From contig LJZQ01000003.1 in the NCBI GenBank assembly GCA_001314845.1, positions 183,259 through 247,258 of the forward strand: a DNA stretch of 64,000 bases, written 5' to 3'. Below, one piece after another: positions 39,916-49,300 of the stretch; positions within the stretch are counted from its first letter, which is position 1, and each line of letters opens with the position of its first letter. The position numbers and the translations under genes are program-made. Source of the stretch: Marinobacter excellens HL-55. GTDB lineage: Bacteria; Pseudomonadota; Gammaproteobacteria; Pseudomonadales; Oleiphilaceae. The notes beneath the pieces were generated by a model that was given only the letters and a program-made list of their open reading frames with translations, was not told the DNA's origin and did not search any database.

Positions 39916-40625
39916 TATCTCGGGCTCACCCAGTCTCGCACGGTACCAACACGAAAACGGCGGCCATCCAGAGTCAGGATTACGCCATCCTCCGTGACCC
40001 GTTCAACGATCAGGTTGCCCAGGGCATCGCCGGGGCGAAGATAGTGATTGTTGATCATGACACGGCTGGCCGTGGGATCGGATGAATAGATATGGCTGTT
40101 AAAGGTCAAATCAGGAACACTCTTTTGAAACGAAAGCGGCAGCTCGACAAGGTGTGGCACCCTGCCCTGAGAATCGACGGGCGTCAACAGGGTTTCCCGA
40201 ACCGACTGGTCGGGCACGATCACCAGGGGCGCTTCGTTGCCGGTTACCACCACGGGCTGATCAGACAGATCATCGTCGGCCGGGGTTGCCGGCGGTTCAA
40301 CCTTCTCAGGCTGGTTGGCAATGGGCGCCGGATCAAGCGATGCCCGCTCTGCCGGCTCAGACACAGCGACTGCGGGTCTGGCCAGTTCTGGTTCGGGTAC
40401 TTCGGGCAACACCAAAGCCCCGTCAGGCTCGGAGAACGACGTTGGCCAGAACAGATAGGCCATCACTCCGGCGTTGAGCAACAAAGCAACAACCACCCAC
40501 AACACCGGCGAAATCGGTTTTTTCTTCGGCCGGTACACCATCTGCACTTGCTGGCCCAGATCCGGTGCTTTACCTTGCCGGCGCTCGGCTTCTGATCGTC
40601 TCAAAGCATCAAGGATATAAGACAT
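39915..40625 (-). CDS. gspB: Type II secretion accessory protein GspB
   Basis: A 236-residue inner-membrane protein. The cytoplasmic N-terminus MSYILDALRRSEAERRQG is the GspB/ExeB signature. One transmembrane helix lies near 39-60 (VLWVVVALLLNAGVMAYLFW). A Pro/Glu/Ala-rich linker leads to a C-terminal T2SSB domain (about 165-235, VPHLVELPLSFQKSVPDLTF and HYLRPGDALGNLIVERV). With GspA it helps place the secretin GspD through the peptidoglycan. The main gsp operon is not in this window. Confidence 0.93.
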   Translation of the reverse strand: MSYILDALRRSEAERRQGKAPDLGQQVQMVYRPKKKPISPVLWVVVALLLNAGVMAYLFWPTSFSEPDGALVLPEVPEPELARPAVAVSEPAERASLDPAPIANQPEKVEPPATPADDDLSDQPVVVTGNEAPLVIVPDQSVRETLLTPVDSQGRVPHLVELPLSFQKSVPDLTFNSHIYSSDPTASRVMINNHYLRPGDALGNLIVERVTEDGVILTLDGRRFRVGTVRDWVSPR

Positions 40626-40628
40626 AAC

Positions 40629-42329
40629 TCACCCGTTACTGGCCACCGGGGCCGCTACCAGCCGGGGAACATCGGTACCCAGGTCATTATTAATCTGAAT
40701 AATGGTCATCGGCCCTGCAATGCCATCAACCGTCAGGCCCTTGGCCTCCTGATACCAGCGCAGTTGCTGGTCAGTGCGCAAGCGCTTGACCCGGGCGCTC
40801 TCCGCCGTGGATTCAGAAAGCCGGTCCGCCAGTTGCATCATTCGGGCATCCATCCACAACTGCTCTCCGGAAGAGCCGGCAAAAAAACCGTCGCCGCTCA
40901 TGTATTCAGGGATACGCCAGAACACTCGAAAATCACCAAACCAATACGGCTCCAGTTGACGAAACGGCACCTCGAGAACCTCACCAGATAACTCAATCAC
41001 CGCCATATCATCGATCAGCGAGCGCAAAACCACGTAGCCAACCTCACCCTCGCTGTTCCGGAGTTGCAATATCGCAGGGCGGTTCAGAAACTCCAGGCTT
41101 CGGCGGCTACCCTGGCGCTCCAGGCATCCAAGCCGAATCGTTCTGGCAAACTCACAAGCCAGTGGAAACTGGCTGGCGTTGTAGGCTTCCCCCCACACCT
41201 CAAATAATTGCCCGAACGCCTCCGCAAGTCCCAGCGTATGCTGCTGGAACTCGAAAGGCGGTAGCTCCGGAGAAGGTACCGAAACAACCTCTTCGCTAAT
41301 GGCAGGCGGCAGCTCCGGCATTTGTTCTTCATCCGCACCTTCGACCCGCTCAATAACGCCAGATACCACGGGCAGCTCGCTATCATTTGCGAACACCGGC
41401 TGGTTGCCCGGCGAATACAACAGCCAGCCCAGAACCGCAATGGCGACCAATACGAACGCCGCCACCAACGCCAGTTGACCCATTCGCGATACGTCATGCC
41501 GGGCGCCCATTTTCATGGGCCGCCGGTTGCCATGCACCTCCCGGGCTGCGTGACGTATGTGATCAACCGTAATCTGATGCTCACCCTCGGCGTAGGCCCC
41601 CAGTAAAGCCCGATCGCCGATCAGATTGATCAAACGAGGAATACCCTGGCTTTCCCGGTACAGTTTACGGATCGCAGCAGCACCGAAAATATCACCCCTC
41701 AACCCGGCCACACTTAGCCGATAGCGAAGGTAGGCGGGCAAATCTGAGGGATCGATAGCATCAAGGTGATAGCGCGCTGTCACCCGCTGGTTCAATTGCC
41801 GTAACTCATCCAAAGCCAGCATATCCTGAAGCTCGGGTTGCCCCAACAACACGATTTGCAAAAGCTTTTTCTCTGCGGTCTCCAGGTTGGTCAATAGCCG
41901 AAGCTGCTCCAAAACCTCGGCGGAAAGATTCTGGGCCTCATCAATGATCAGAACCTTGTGGCGACCAGCTGCGTGGGCCTTGAGCAAATCCTGATTGATA
42001 CCATCCACCAGTTGTTTGATGGTAGCTTCCGGTGCGTGAGCAATTTCCAGCTCATCACAGATAGACGACAGCAACTCACGGGCGGATAGGCGGGGGTTCA
42101 GGATCAGGGCAATATCAACATGCTCTGGAGCATTCTCGATAAAGCACCGGCACACAGTGGTCTTGCCAGTACCGACCTCACCCGTGATGACAATAAAGCC
42201 ACCCTGCCCCTGTACGCCGTACATCAGGTGCGCCAGGGCTTCTTTGTGGCGGTCACTCAGGTACAGGTAGCGGGGGTCCGGTGCGATGGAAAATGGCGGT
42301 TCCCTAAAGCCGAAAAAATCGTAGTACAT
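40629..42329 (-). CDS. gspA: Type II secretion ATPase GspA (ExeA)
   Basis: A 566-residue protein. The AAA+ domain (about 40-270) has Walker A GEVGTGKTT (50-58) and Walker B VLIIDEAQNL. One transmembrane helix lies near 285-307 (LALVAAFVLVAIAVLGWLLY). The C-terminal peptidoglycan-binding domain (about 525-560) includes LRWYQEAKGLTVDGIAGPMT. It is the ExeA-type partner of gspB, separated by three bases. ExeA binds and remodels peptidoglycan so that the secretin can assemble. Confidence 0.94.
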   Translation of the reverse strand: MYYDFFGFREPPFSIAPDPRYLYLSDRHKEALAHLMYGVQGQGGFIVITGEVGTGKTTVCRCFIENAPEHVDIALILNPRLSARELLSSICDELEIAHAPEATIKQLVDGINQDLLKAHAAGRHKVLIIDEAQNLSAEVLEQLRLLTNLETAEKKLLQIVLLGQPELQDMLALDELRQLNQRVTARYHLDAIDPSDLPAYLRYRLSVAGLRGDIFGAAAIRKLYRESQGIPRLINLIGDRALLGAYAEGEHQITVDHIRHAAREVHGNRRPMKMGARHDVSRMGQLALVAAFVLVAIAVLGWLLYSPGNQPVFANDSELPVVSGVIERVEGADEEQMPELPPAISEEVVSVPSPELPPFEFQQHTLGLAEAFGQLFEVWGEAYNASQFPLACEFARTIRLGCLERQGSRRSLEFLNRPAILQLRNSEGEVGYVVLRSLIDDMAVIELSGEVLEVPFRQLEPYWFGDFRVFWRIPEYMSGDGFFAGSSGEQLWMDARMMQLADRLSESTAESARVKRLRTDQQLRWYQEAKGLTVDGIAGPMTIIQINNDLGTDVPRLVAAPVASNG

Positions 42330-42341
42330 GGTTCCTCAGGA

Positions 42342-43829
42342 TCAGGGTGTAGCCTTGTCAGCTCCGACAACCAATCGCAATTCAGCGGCCTTGCGATTCT
42401 GTTGTTTAAGACGACGAACGCAACGTTCAAGCGTTTTCGAGATCCTTGCATGAGAGCGGATCATCGAGATTTTCGGCCAGGTCGCGCGTTCGCCCGCCAG
42501 AATCATTTCCCGCACGTATTCCGGGCTGGGGTTCGACAGCATACGACGGAAGTCGCTGAATGCATAGGTAGGAGCGATCGTCACGTCACCGGAATAGCGC
42601 TGGGCCATGATGGTATGCATCTGCCCCGCCAACTGCCGTAACAGTTCCGGTCGAACCCGCTTTCTGAGGTAATCAAACACCCCCTGACCATGGAACAGTA
42701 TCTCCGATTTGACCAGATGCATGGGCAAATTGGCCAGAGACAGCTTTTCGTCTTGCCCTTGTTGGCTCAGAAACGGCACCACGTGGGGGTTTGTCTGGCT
42801 GACAATGGTGAAATTGACATCATAGAGATGCATTAACCGCTCAATCGGCAAATCACTGACCACCGAACCATCGACAAACTTCAGGCGCGGCATGTAGGGT
42901 AGCGAGTTACCGTAAAGGTCTTTCTTCATCAGCGTCACTGGCGGGAATATACCCGGTACCGCAGCACTGGCAAGCGCAGCGCTCCAGACCTGAATATAAG
43001 GCGAAGTGTAACCACAGAGCAGACGGGCTTTCTGATGTGCCTGCACTGGTGACACACTGATATTGATGCTCCGACCGGTGCGCTGATAGGCCTCTTCAAA
43101 GGTATCGTTGCCGATGTTGGCTTGCAGGCAGTTCTTCAGGGTTTCCTGATCCATCAAACCATCACCGCGCATTGCGCTCAGTAAGCCCCGCCACTTCCAG
43201 GCCTGAAGGTTATGATTCTCAGGGACCAGCATTTCAGGAATTTCTGCATCGGTATGCACGCCGAGAATGCCCGCTATAACCGCACCAATACTGGAGCCAG
43301 CAATCACCTGCGGCAACAGGCCTTTCTCCCAGAGCGCCTTGATCACGCCGAAATGAAACATACCGAGGCTTGCGCCGCCGCTCAAAAGCAGCGACGGGCG
43401 ACCGTAACTGGTCAGCGTATCGCGGAAAAACTGAAATTTTTCGTTGACTGAAAATCCGGGTACCGGATGGTCACACAGGAAATCAAGGGCCTCACACACC
43501 TGAGTAATGTATTCCTCGACCAGGTGCTTGGTACCAACCCGCGAGCGGGTATAGAGAGCGGGACTGCCCATATTGCCCAGGTCGTGATGCAAGCCTTCCC
43601 TGAGCGCCCGTTTAAGACGCTCAAAATCATTTTGTTGGCGGTACTGCTTGAGATTGCTGAGCCGGTCGTAGATCAGCTCATAGTGGTATAGGTCAGACGC
43701 GAAGTCTTCTTTCCACTCGGCATTGCCCTCCAGAAAATCAAGCTCCAGAGCGGCGGCCTTCCACTGTTCGTAGTTGGGGGCTTCTGCCAGCAATTTGCGG
43801 TATCGGGCTATCCTGGGGTCCTTGATCAC
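42342..43829 (-). CDS. DUF3336 plus patatin-like phospholipase
   Basis: A 495-residue lipase-like enzyme. The N-terminal DUF3336 region (about 1-135) is followed by the patatin domain: oxyanion loop LLSGGASLGMFHFG (148-161), nucleophile Ser180 in GSSIG, and catalytic Asp in FVDGSVVSDLPIERL. No signal peptide. This is the eukaryotic triacylglycerol-lipase-like architecture (TGL/SDP1 type), found in many marine lipid-using bacteria. It could act on stored wax esters or triglycerides, which is inference. The start is GTG at 43829 after GGAGG. Confidence 0.88.
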   Translation of the reverse strand: MIKDPRIARYRKLLAEAPNYEQWKAAALELDFLEGNAEWKEDFASDLYHYELIYDRLSNLKQYRQQNDFERLKRALREGLHHDLGNMGSPALYTRSRVGTKHLVEEYITQVCEALDFLCDHPVPGFSVNEKFQFFRDTLTSYGRPSLLLSGGASLGMFHFGVIKALWEKGLLPQVIAGSSIGAVIAGILGVHTDAEIPEMLVPENHNLQAWKWRGLLSAMRGDGLMDQETLKNCLQANIGNDTFEEAYQRTGRSINISVSPVQAHQKARLLCGYTSPYIQVWSAALASAAVPGIFPPVTLMKKDLYGNSLPYMPRLKFVDGSVVSDLPIERLMHLYDVNFTIVSQTNPHVVPFLSQQGQDEKLSLANLPMHLVKSEILFHGQGVFDYLRKRVRPELLRQLAGQMHTIMAQRYSGDVTIAPTYAFSDFRRMLSNPSPEYVREMILAGERATWPKISMIRSHARISKTLERCVRRLKQQNRKAAELRLVVGADKATP

Positions 43830-43852
43830 CTGCGGCCTCCCGGCATGAATGC

Positions 43853-44632
43853 TCAGAAATCTTCGAGCATAAAGTCGTCATCATCAGCAAACGGATCTTC
43901 GGTGATCTTACCATCCTTGATCAGGAATTCACGGCGCTGCAGAAAGGCATTTCGTACAAACGTGTACCGGTCACCGGAAATAAACTGCTCTGCAGGAATA
44001 AAGTCAGCTCGCCTGTCGACAATCTGAAGGACACGCAGGTAATAGGTTTCCGGGCTGCTCACTTCATCCCAGGCCGATGGCAGCAGAAAGCCATCTGTGA
44101 CCATGCCCGAGAAGTATCGGGGTGTTGCCGGACCCAGTAACGGCAGCATCAGATAGGGGCCAGAGCCAACGCCCCAATAACCCAGAGTCTGGCCAAAATC
44201 TTCAGGCCGTTCCGGCAGGTCAAACGCCGTGGCAACGTCGAAAATGCCCCCCAACCCAAACACCGTGTTGTAGGTAAATCGGCCAACCGCCACAACCGCA
44301 GACTCACCTTTCAACTGCAGCACACTGTTGCTGAAGTTCCGGATTTCGGTCAGGTTATTGAAGAAATTGGTGACACCACGGTCAACAATGTCTGGTGTAA
44401 CCGTGCGATAAGCCTGCGCAACCGGACGGAGAAACCAGCGGTCAATGGCGTCGTTGAACGAGAACACCTTGCGATTCCAGTTCTCGTAGGGGTCATCGGT
44501 ATTGACCCTCATATCACTCTCAGGAGGCGGCTCCTGCATAGTCTGAGCAGATACCTGCCCGCCACCAAAGGTCAGGAGCATCAACACCAAAGTGGCCAGC
44601 AGAGACCGGCGCCGGAATAGTAATATGTTCAT
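43853..44632 (-). CDS. mlaA: MlaA (VacJ) family outer-membrane lipid asymmetry protein
   Basis: A 259-residue protein. DPYENWNRKVFSFNDAIDRW, RPVAQAYRTVTPDIVDRGVTNFFNN, NTVFGLGGIFDVATAFDLP and FGQTLGYWGVGSGPYLMLPLLGP are the MlaA signatures. MlaA removes stray phospholipids from the outer leaflet. The N-terminus (about 1-30) is a signal peptide ending VSAQ with no cysteine, whereas MlaA is usually a lipoprotein. An acidic tail (EDPFADDDDFMLEDF) ends the protein. The lost lipid anchor is discussed as a finding. Confidence 0.92.
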   Translation of the reverse strand: MNILLFRRRSLLATLVLMLLTFGGGQVSAQTMQEPPPESDMRVNTDDPYENWNRKVFSFNDAIDRWFLRPVAQAYRTVTPDIVDRGVTNFFNNLTEIRNFSNSVLQLKGESAVVAVGRFTYNTVFGLGGIFDVATAFDLPERPEDFGQTLGYWGVGSGPYLMLPLLGPATPRYFSGMVTDGFLLPSAWDEVSSPETYYLRVLQIVDRRADFIPAEQFISGDRYTFVRNAFLQRREFLIKDGKITEDPFADDDDFMLEDF

Positions 44633-44721
44633 TTTACACTCTTGGGTTGTTTAACCTGTTTCAGTTCGTCGACAATACCGGCGCATTATTACTTTTGTCA
44701 CAGTTTTCCGGAGGAAATCAG

Positions 44722-45129
44722 ATGTCAGTACCGGGTAATCTTGTCAGTTCTCTGGCCATGGCCTTACGCTGGGGCGACATGGACGCATACGGCCACGCCA
44801 ACAACACAGTTTACTTTCGTTTCTTTGAAGAGGCCCGGATTGTCTGGCTTTCATCCCTGGAGCTAGGTGGTGTTGCAGCCTCAACCGGGCCCGTGATTAT
44901 AAAGACCAGCGCGACCTTTCTGAAGGAGCTCACTCACCCCGCTACGGTCGTGGTTGAAACATACGCGGACAAAGCCGGAAATACCAGTCTGGACACCTAC
45001 CACATGCTTAAGGATTCACAGACTGGTGAGGTATACGCGGAAGGCTATGCGAAAGTTGTCTGGGTCGACCGGACAACAAAGACATCGACCTCTCTGCCAG
45101 ACACCCTGAGAGCGCTGGCAGGGAGTTAA
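44722..45129 (+). CDS. Acyl-CoA thioesterase, 4HBT hotdog family
   Basis: A 135-residue hotdog-fold thioesterase. RWGDMDAYGHANNTVYFRFFEEAR holds the family motif with the likely catalytic Asp21. The start is ATG at 44722, behind GGAGG with an eight-base spacer. An in-frame ATG at 44647 would add 25 residues unlike the family. It is a short single gene, divergent from mlaA and convergent with the KAS III gene. Substrate chain length cannot be told. Confidence 0.88.
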   Translation: MSVPGNLVSSLAMALRWGDMDAYGHANNTVYFRFFEEARIVWLSSLELGGVAASTGPVIIKTSATFLKELTHPATVVVETYADKAGNTSLDTYHMLKDSQTGEVYAEGYAKVVWVDRTTKTSTSLPDTLRALAGS

Positions 45130-45135
45130 ACCGCA

Positions 45136-46257
45136 TCAGCGATGGCGTACGACCACGCTGCCGATGGAATAGCCGGCACCAAACGAGCAGATGACGCCCA
45201 CGTCGCCGGTTTTCAGATCGTCCTTGTGCATGTGAAACGCGATGATCGAGCCCGCAGAACTGGTATTGGCATACTCATCCAGAATCACCGGCGCTTCTTC
45301 GATCGTTGCATCACGGCCAAGCACCTTGCGAGCAATCAACTGGTTCATGTTCAAGTTGGCCTGGTGTAGCCACATCCTGGTGAGGTTGTCCGGGGCCAGA
45401 TCAAGCGATGCAAGGTGGCTCTGAATGGTCTCAGCTACCAGTGGTGACACTTCCTTGAACACTTTACGGCCCTGCTGAATAAACAACTTGTCCGGCTTAC
45501 CAATACCCGCCTCGTCAGCCCGATTGAGAAAACCGAAGTTGTTCCGGATATTGTTCGAGAACTGGGTTTTCAACCGGGTGCCCAGAATCTCGTACCCCTG
45601 ACCGGGCTGGGTATCCTGCTCACGCTCCACGAGGATTGCCGTGCAGGCATCACCAAAAATGAAGTGACTGTCCCGGTCGCGGAAGTTCAGATGACCAGAG
45701 CAAATTTCCGGGCTCACGACCAGCACCGCTCTGGCAGCGCCGTTCTCCACAGAATTCACCGCGGCCTGAAGACCGAAAGTGGCTGAACTGCAGGCCACAT
45801 TCATATCGTAGGCAAAGCCGTCAATGCCCATGGCTTCCTGCACTTCGATGGCGATCGCAGGATAGGCACGTTGCAGGTTCGAACACGCCACGATAACAGC
45901 ATCTACATCGGCGGCTGTCTTGCCTGCCTGCGCCAACGCCTCCTTGCAAGCGACCACAGCCATCTCACACTGAACCGAGGGTGACTCGTTATCACGGTCG
46001 GGAATGAAAGGTGTCATTCGCGTCGGATCCAGAATTCCTTCCCGGTCAATCACGTGCCGGCGTTTGATACCTGAGGCTTTCTCAATGAAGGCTGACGACG
46101 AGGGCTGCAGCGCTGCCAACTCTCCGCGAGCAATGTCGTCCGCGTGTTCGTTGTTAAACAGCTCAACGTACTGATTGAACGCTTCAACCAGTTGATCGTT
46201 CTCAATGATGGCGGGCGGCGTATAGAGGCCGGTCCCGCTGATGACGGCTTTAATCAC
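45136..46257 (-). CDS. Beta-ketoacyl-ACP synthase III, PA3286 (FabH2) type
   Basis: A 373-residue thiolase-fold enzyme. The catalytic Cys156 is in NVACSSATFGLQAA, His in LWLHQANLNMNQL, and Asn in EYANTSSAGS. It is longer than standard FabH (about 320) with an insert near residues 20-60. Length and sequence recall P. aeruginosa PA3286, which condenses octanoyl-CoA with malonyl-ACP and so feeds beta-oxidation products back to fatty acid synthesis. Start is GTG. It lies near fadD and a MaoC hydratase, though not in one operon. Confidence 0.87.
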   Translation of the reverse strand: MIKAVISGTGLYTPPAIIENDQLVEAFNQYVELFNNEHADDIARGELAALQPSSSAFIEKASGIKRRHVIDREGILDPTRMTPFIPDRDNESPSVQCEMAVVACKEALAQAGKTAADVDAVIVACSNLQRAYPAIAIEVQEAMGIDGFAYDMNVACSSATFGLQAAVNSVENGAARAVLVVSPEICSGHLNFRDRDSHFIFGDACTAILVEREQDTQPGQGYEILGTRLKTQFSNNIRNNFGFLNRADEAGIGKPDKLFIQQGRKVFKEVSPLVAETIQSHLASLDLAPDNLTRMWLHQANLNMNQLIARKVLGRDATIEEAPVILDEYANTSSAGSIIAFHMHKDDLKTGDVGVICSFGAGYSIGSVVVRHR

Positions 46258-46376
46258 AATTACCCCACGTCATAGTTGTAATAAGACACTACGTTGTCAG
46301 AAATACTAACACAGACTGAGGGATTTGCCCGCTTGACCAAAGTCGGTAGCACCAAAGCAGTGCACAGACAAAGCCC

Positions 46377-49300
46377 CTACACCCGGGTGTTCTGCCACTG
46401 TTTATCCAGGCGCTTGGCTGAAACCGTCATGGCGGTGCCCAGTTGCTGTGCAAAAAACGACACCCGATACTCCTCTAGCATCCAGCGGTAGAGCTCAAGT
46501 TCAGGGTCTCGAATGCCCTGGCGCTTGTGCTGTTCCTGTTTGGTTGCATAGCGCGCCCACAAAGCATCAATGGTATGCAGGAACTCCCGCTCACGCCCCA
46601 TTTCTCGCGGCATTTTCTCCAGACGGACCAAGGCCGCCTCAAAATAGACTCCGAAGCGCTCAAGCCACTCGGACGGCATTTCAACCAGAAATCCCGGATA
46701 GACAAGGTGCTGAAGCTGAAACTTCAGATCCGCCATACTGTTGGCCTGAGCAAGATTTATCTTGCCCTTGAGCTGCTTGGCCACTTGCTGATACCCGCTC
46801 ATCGCCTGGAACAGGCGCTCATCGGCCTGTTCAAGAGCAGCAATAAAGTCGCCACGGCGGCTGTCGTAGACCTCGACGAAACTGCCAGCGTCTCGAGGCA
46901 GGCTCCCGGATAAAAAATGCTGCATCACTGCAGACACCAGCAAGTCGTCCAGCAACACTTTGGCCTGACCAACCGGGGCAAACATCAACGCCGACTTTTT
47001 GAACCGGGGTAATTTTCGTTCCAGATCGGCAAGAGTATTGCCAAACCGATTGATGATCAGCCGCGCAATGCCGCGGCGCAGACTGTTTTCAGCGGTCAGA
47101 CGATCCAGGCACCGTATTGTCCTCACCTGCTTGCCCAGGTCTTCCAGAGCCGGATAGACCGTTACCTGCATCCCGCCCTTTTCGGTCTGCACCTGTTCAG
47201 CCAGATCGCCAAACTGCCAGTCGGTGTGCTCGCCGGCCGCTTGAGGACTGTCATCATTCTTGGTCGCAGACGCCAATGCCTCTTCGGCGCGCCCCTGCAA
47301 TCTGGCCTGCAGATCATCGGCGTCCCGGCCTTCGGCAACCGCTTTGCCTTTGTCCCCGGTTACCCGCAGATTCATCCTCAGGTGTCTGGGCAACTCTTCC
47401 TGCGGCCAGGCCTCCGGGTCAATCTGAACACCGGTCATTCGACGCAACTGTTCGCCCAGTTTCAGAGCTAACGGCTCATTGCTCGGCTGCAGATTTTCGA
47501 GAGCCGCATCCACAAAGTTGGGCACAGGCACAAAATTTCGGCGCAGGGATTTCGGCAGGCCTTTGATCAACGCAATGCACTTTTCCCTCAGCAAACCCGG
47601 CACCAGCCATTCCAGTCGCCGGGACGGTATTTGCTTCAAAGCCATCAGCGGCACATTGAGGGTGACGCCGTCTCGCTCGCTGGTGGGTTCAAACTCGTAG
47701 CTCAAGGGGTATTTCACGCCCTCCCACTCCAGATAGTCCGGGTATTGCGCGGCCGCGCCCTGGTCCAGTGGACGCTGCAAGACATCGGTCTCGGTCAGCT
47801 CCAGCGCCCGAAGCGCCTCGACTGACAGTCTTTTCCACCAGGTTTCAAAGTGCTGACCGCCGACAATCTCCTGGGGCAGGCGCTCGTCGTAAAAAGCAAC
47901 CAGCACTTCGTCGTCCACGAGCAAGTCCCGGCGGCGGGTTTTCTTCTCCAGATTCTCGACGGTGTCCAACATGTCCCGGTTACGGGCAATAAACGGTGCT
48001 TTTGACTGGAAGTCGCCCTCAACCAGTGCGCGCCGGATAAACAGATTCCGGCACTCGACCGGGTCAACCTTGGCGTAAGGAATACGGCGTTTGGCCACCA
48101 CGTCGAGCCCGTACAAGGTCACCTTTTCATACCCCATCACCTGGGCGCGTTTCTGCTCCCAGTGCGGCTCGAAGTAATGACGTTTAACAACATGCCCTGC
48201 CAACGGCTCCACCCATTCCGGCTGAATGGCCGCAACCATCCGGGCAAACACTTTGCTGGTTTCAACGATCTCAGCCGCAACAATCCATTTGGGGCCGATC
48301 TTAGCGACCTTTGAGCCAGGGAAAATCATGACCTTGCGATTGCGGGTGGCCAGGTACTCCCGCTTCTCCACTTTCACGGCAACATGGCCGAGCAATCCGG
48401 CGAGGATGGCCTTGTGGATCGCGTCGTAGTTTGCCACTTGCTTGTTGATGGCCAGTTTCTGTTCCCGGCAGATCAAAGTCAGCTGCCGGTGAATATCCCG
48501 CCATTCCCGCATTCGCATCCAGCTCAGAAATGACTTCTGGCACACTTTCTTGAGTTGATTCTGGGACAACTCCTGGCGTTGCTCCTCAAACCAGTTCCAG
48601 ATATTAAGCAGCGTGGAAAAATCCGACTCTTTGTCGTTGAACGGCGCATGCGCCTGATCGGCCGCCTGCTGTTTGTCCTGAGGGCGCTCTCTTGGGTCCT
48701 GCACACTGAGCCCGGCGATCACGATCAGCACTTCCGCCAGACTGCCTTGGTCTGCGGCCGTTACCAGCATTCTGGCCAGCCTGGGATCAAGTGGCAGGCG
48801 CGCCATGGTGCGACCAAGCCGGGTTACCCGGCGCTTGGCATCGACTGCACTGAGCTCTTCCAGCAATTTGTAGCCATCGTTAACCTGTCGCCGGTCGGGC
48901 GCCTCCAGAAACGGAAAGTTCTGGATGTCGCCCAGACCCGATGTCGACATTTGCAGGATGACCGAGGCCAGATTGGTGCGCAGCACTTCCGGATCGGTGT
49001 ATTCCGGCCGATTGATGAAATCCGTCTCATCGTAAAGCCGAAAGCAGATACCCGGTGCCACTCGCCCGCAACGCCCCGCCCGCTGATTGGCGCTGGCCTG
49101 TGAGATCGGCTCAATGGGCAGGCGCTGTATTTTCGAGCGAACGCTGTAACGACTGATGCGGGCAACGCCGGTATCAATCACATAACGAATACCCGGCACG
49201 GTCAGAGAGGTTTCCGCGACGTTGGTCGACAGTACGATGCGCCGGCCCTTGTGAGCCTGGAACACGCGGTTCTGTTCCTGGTTGCTGAGCCTGGAATACA

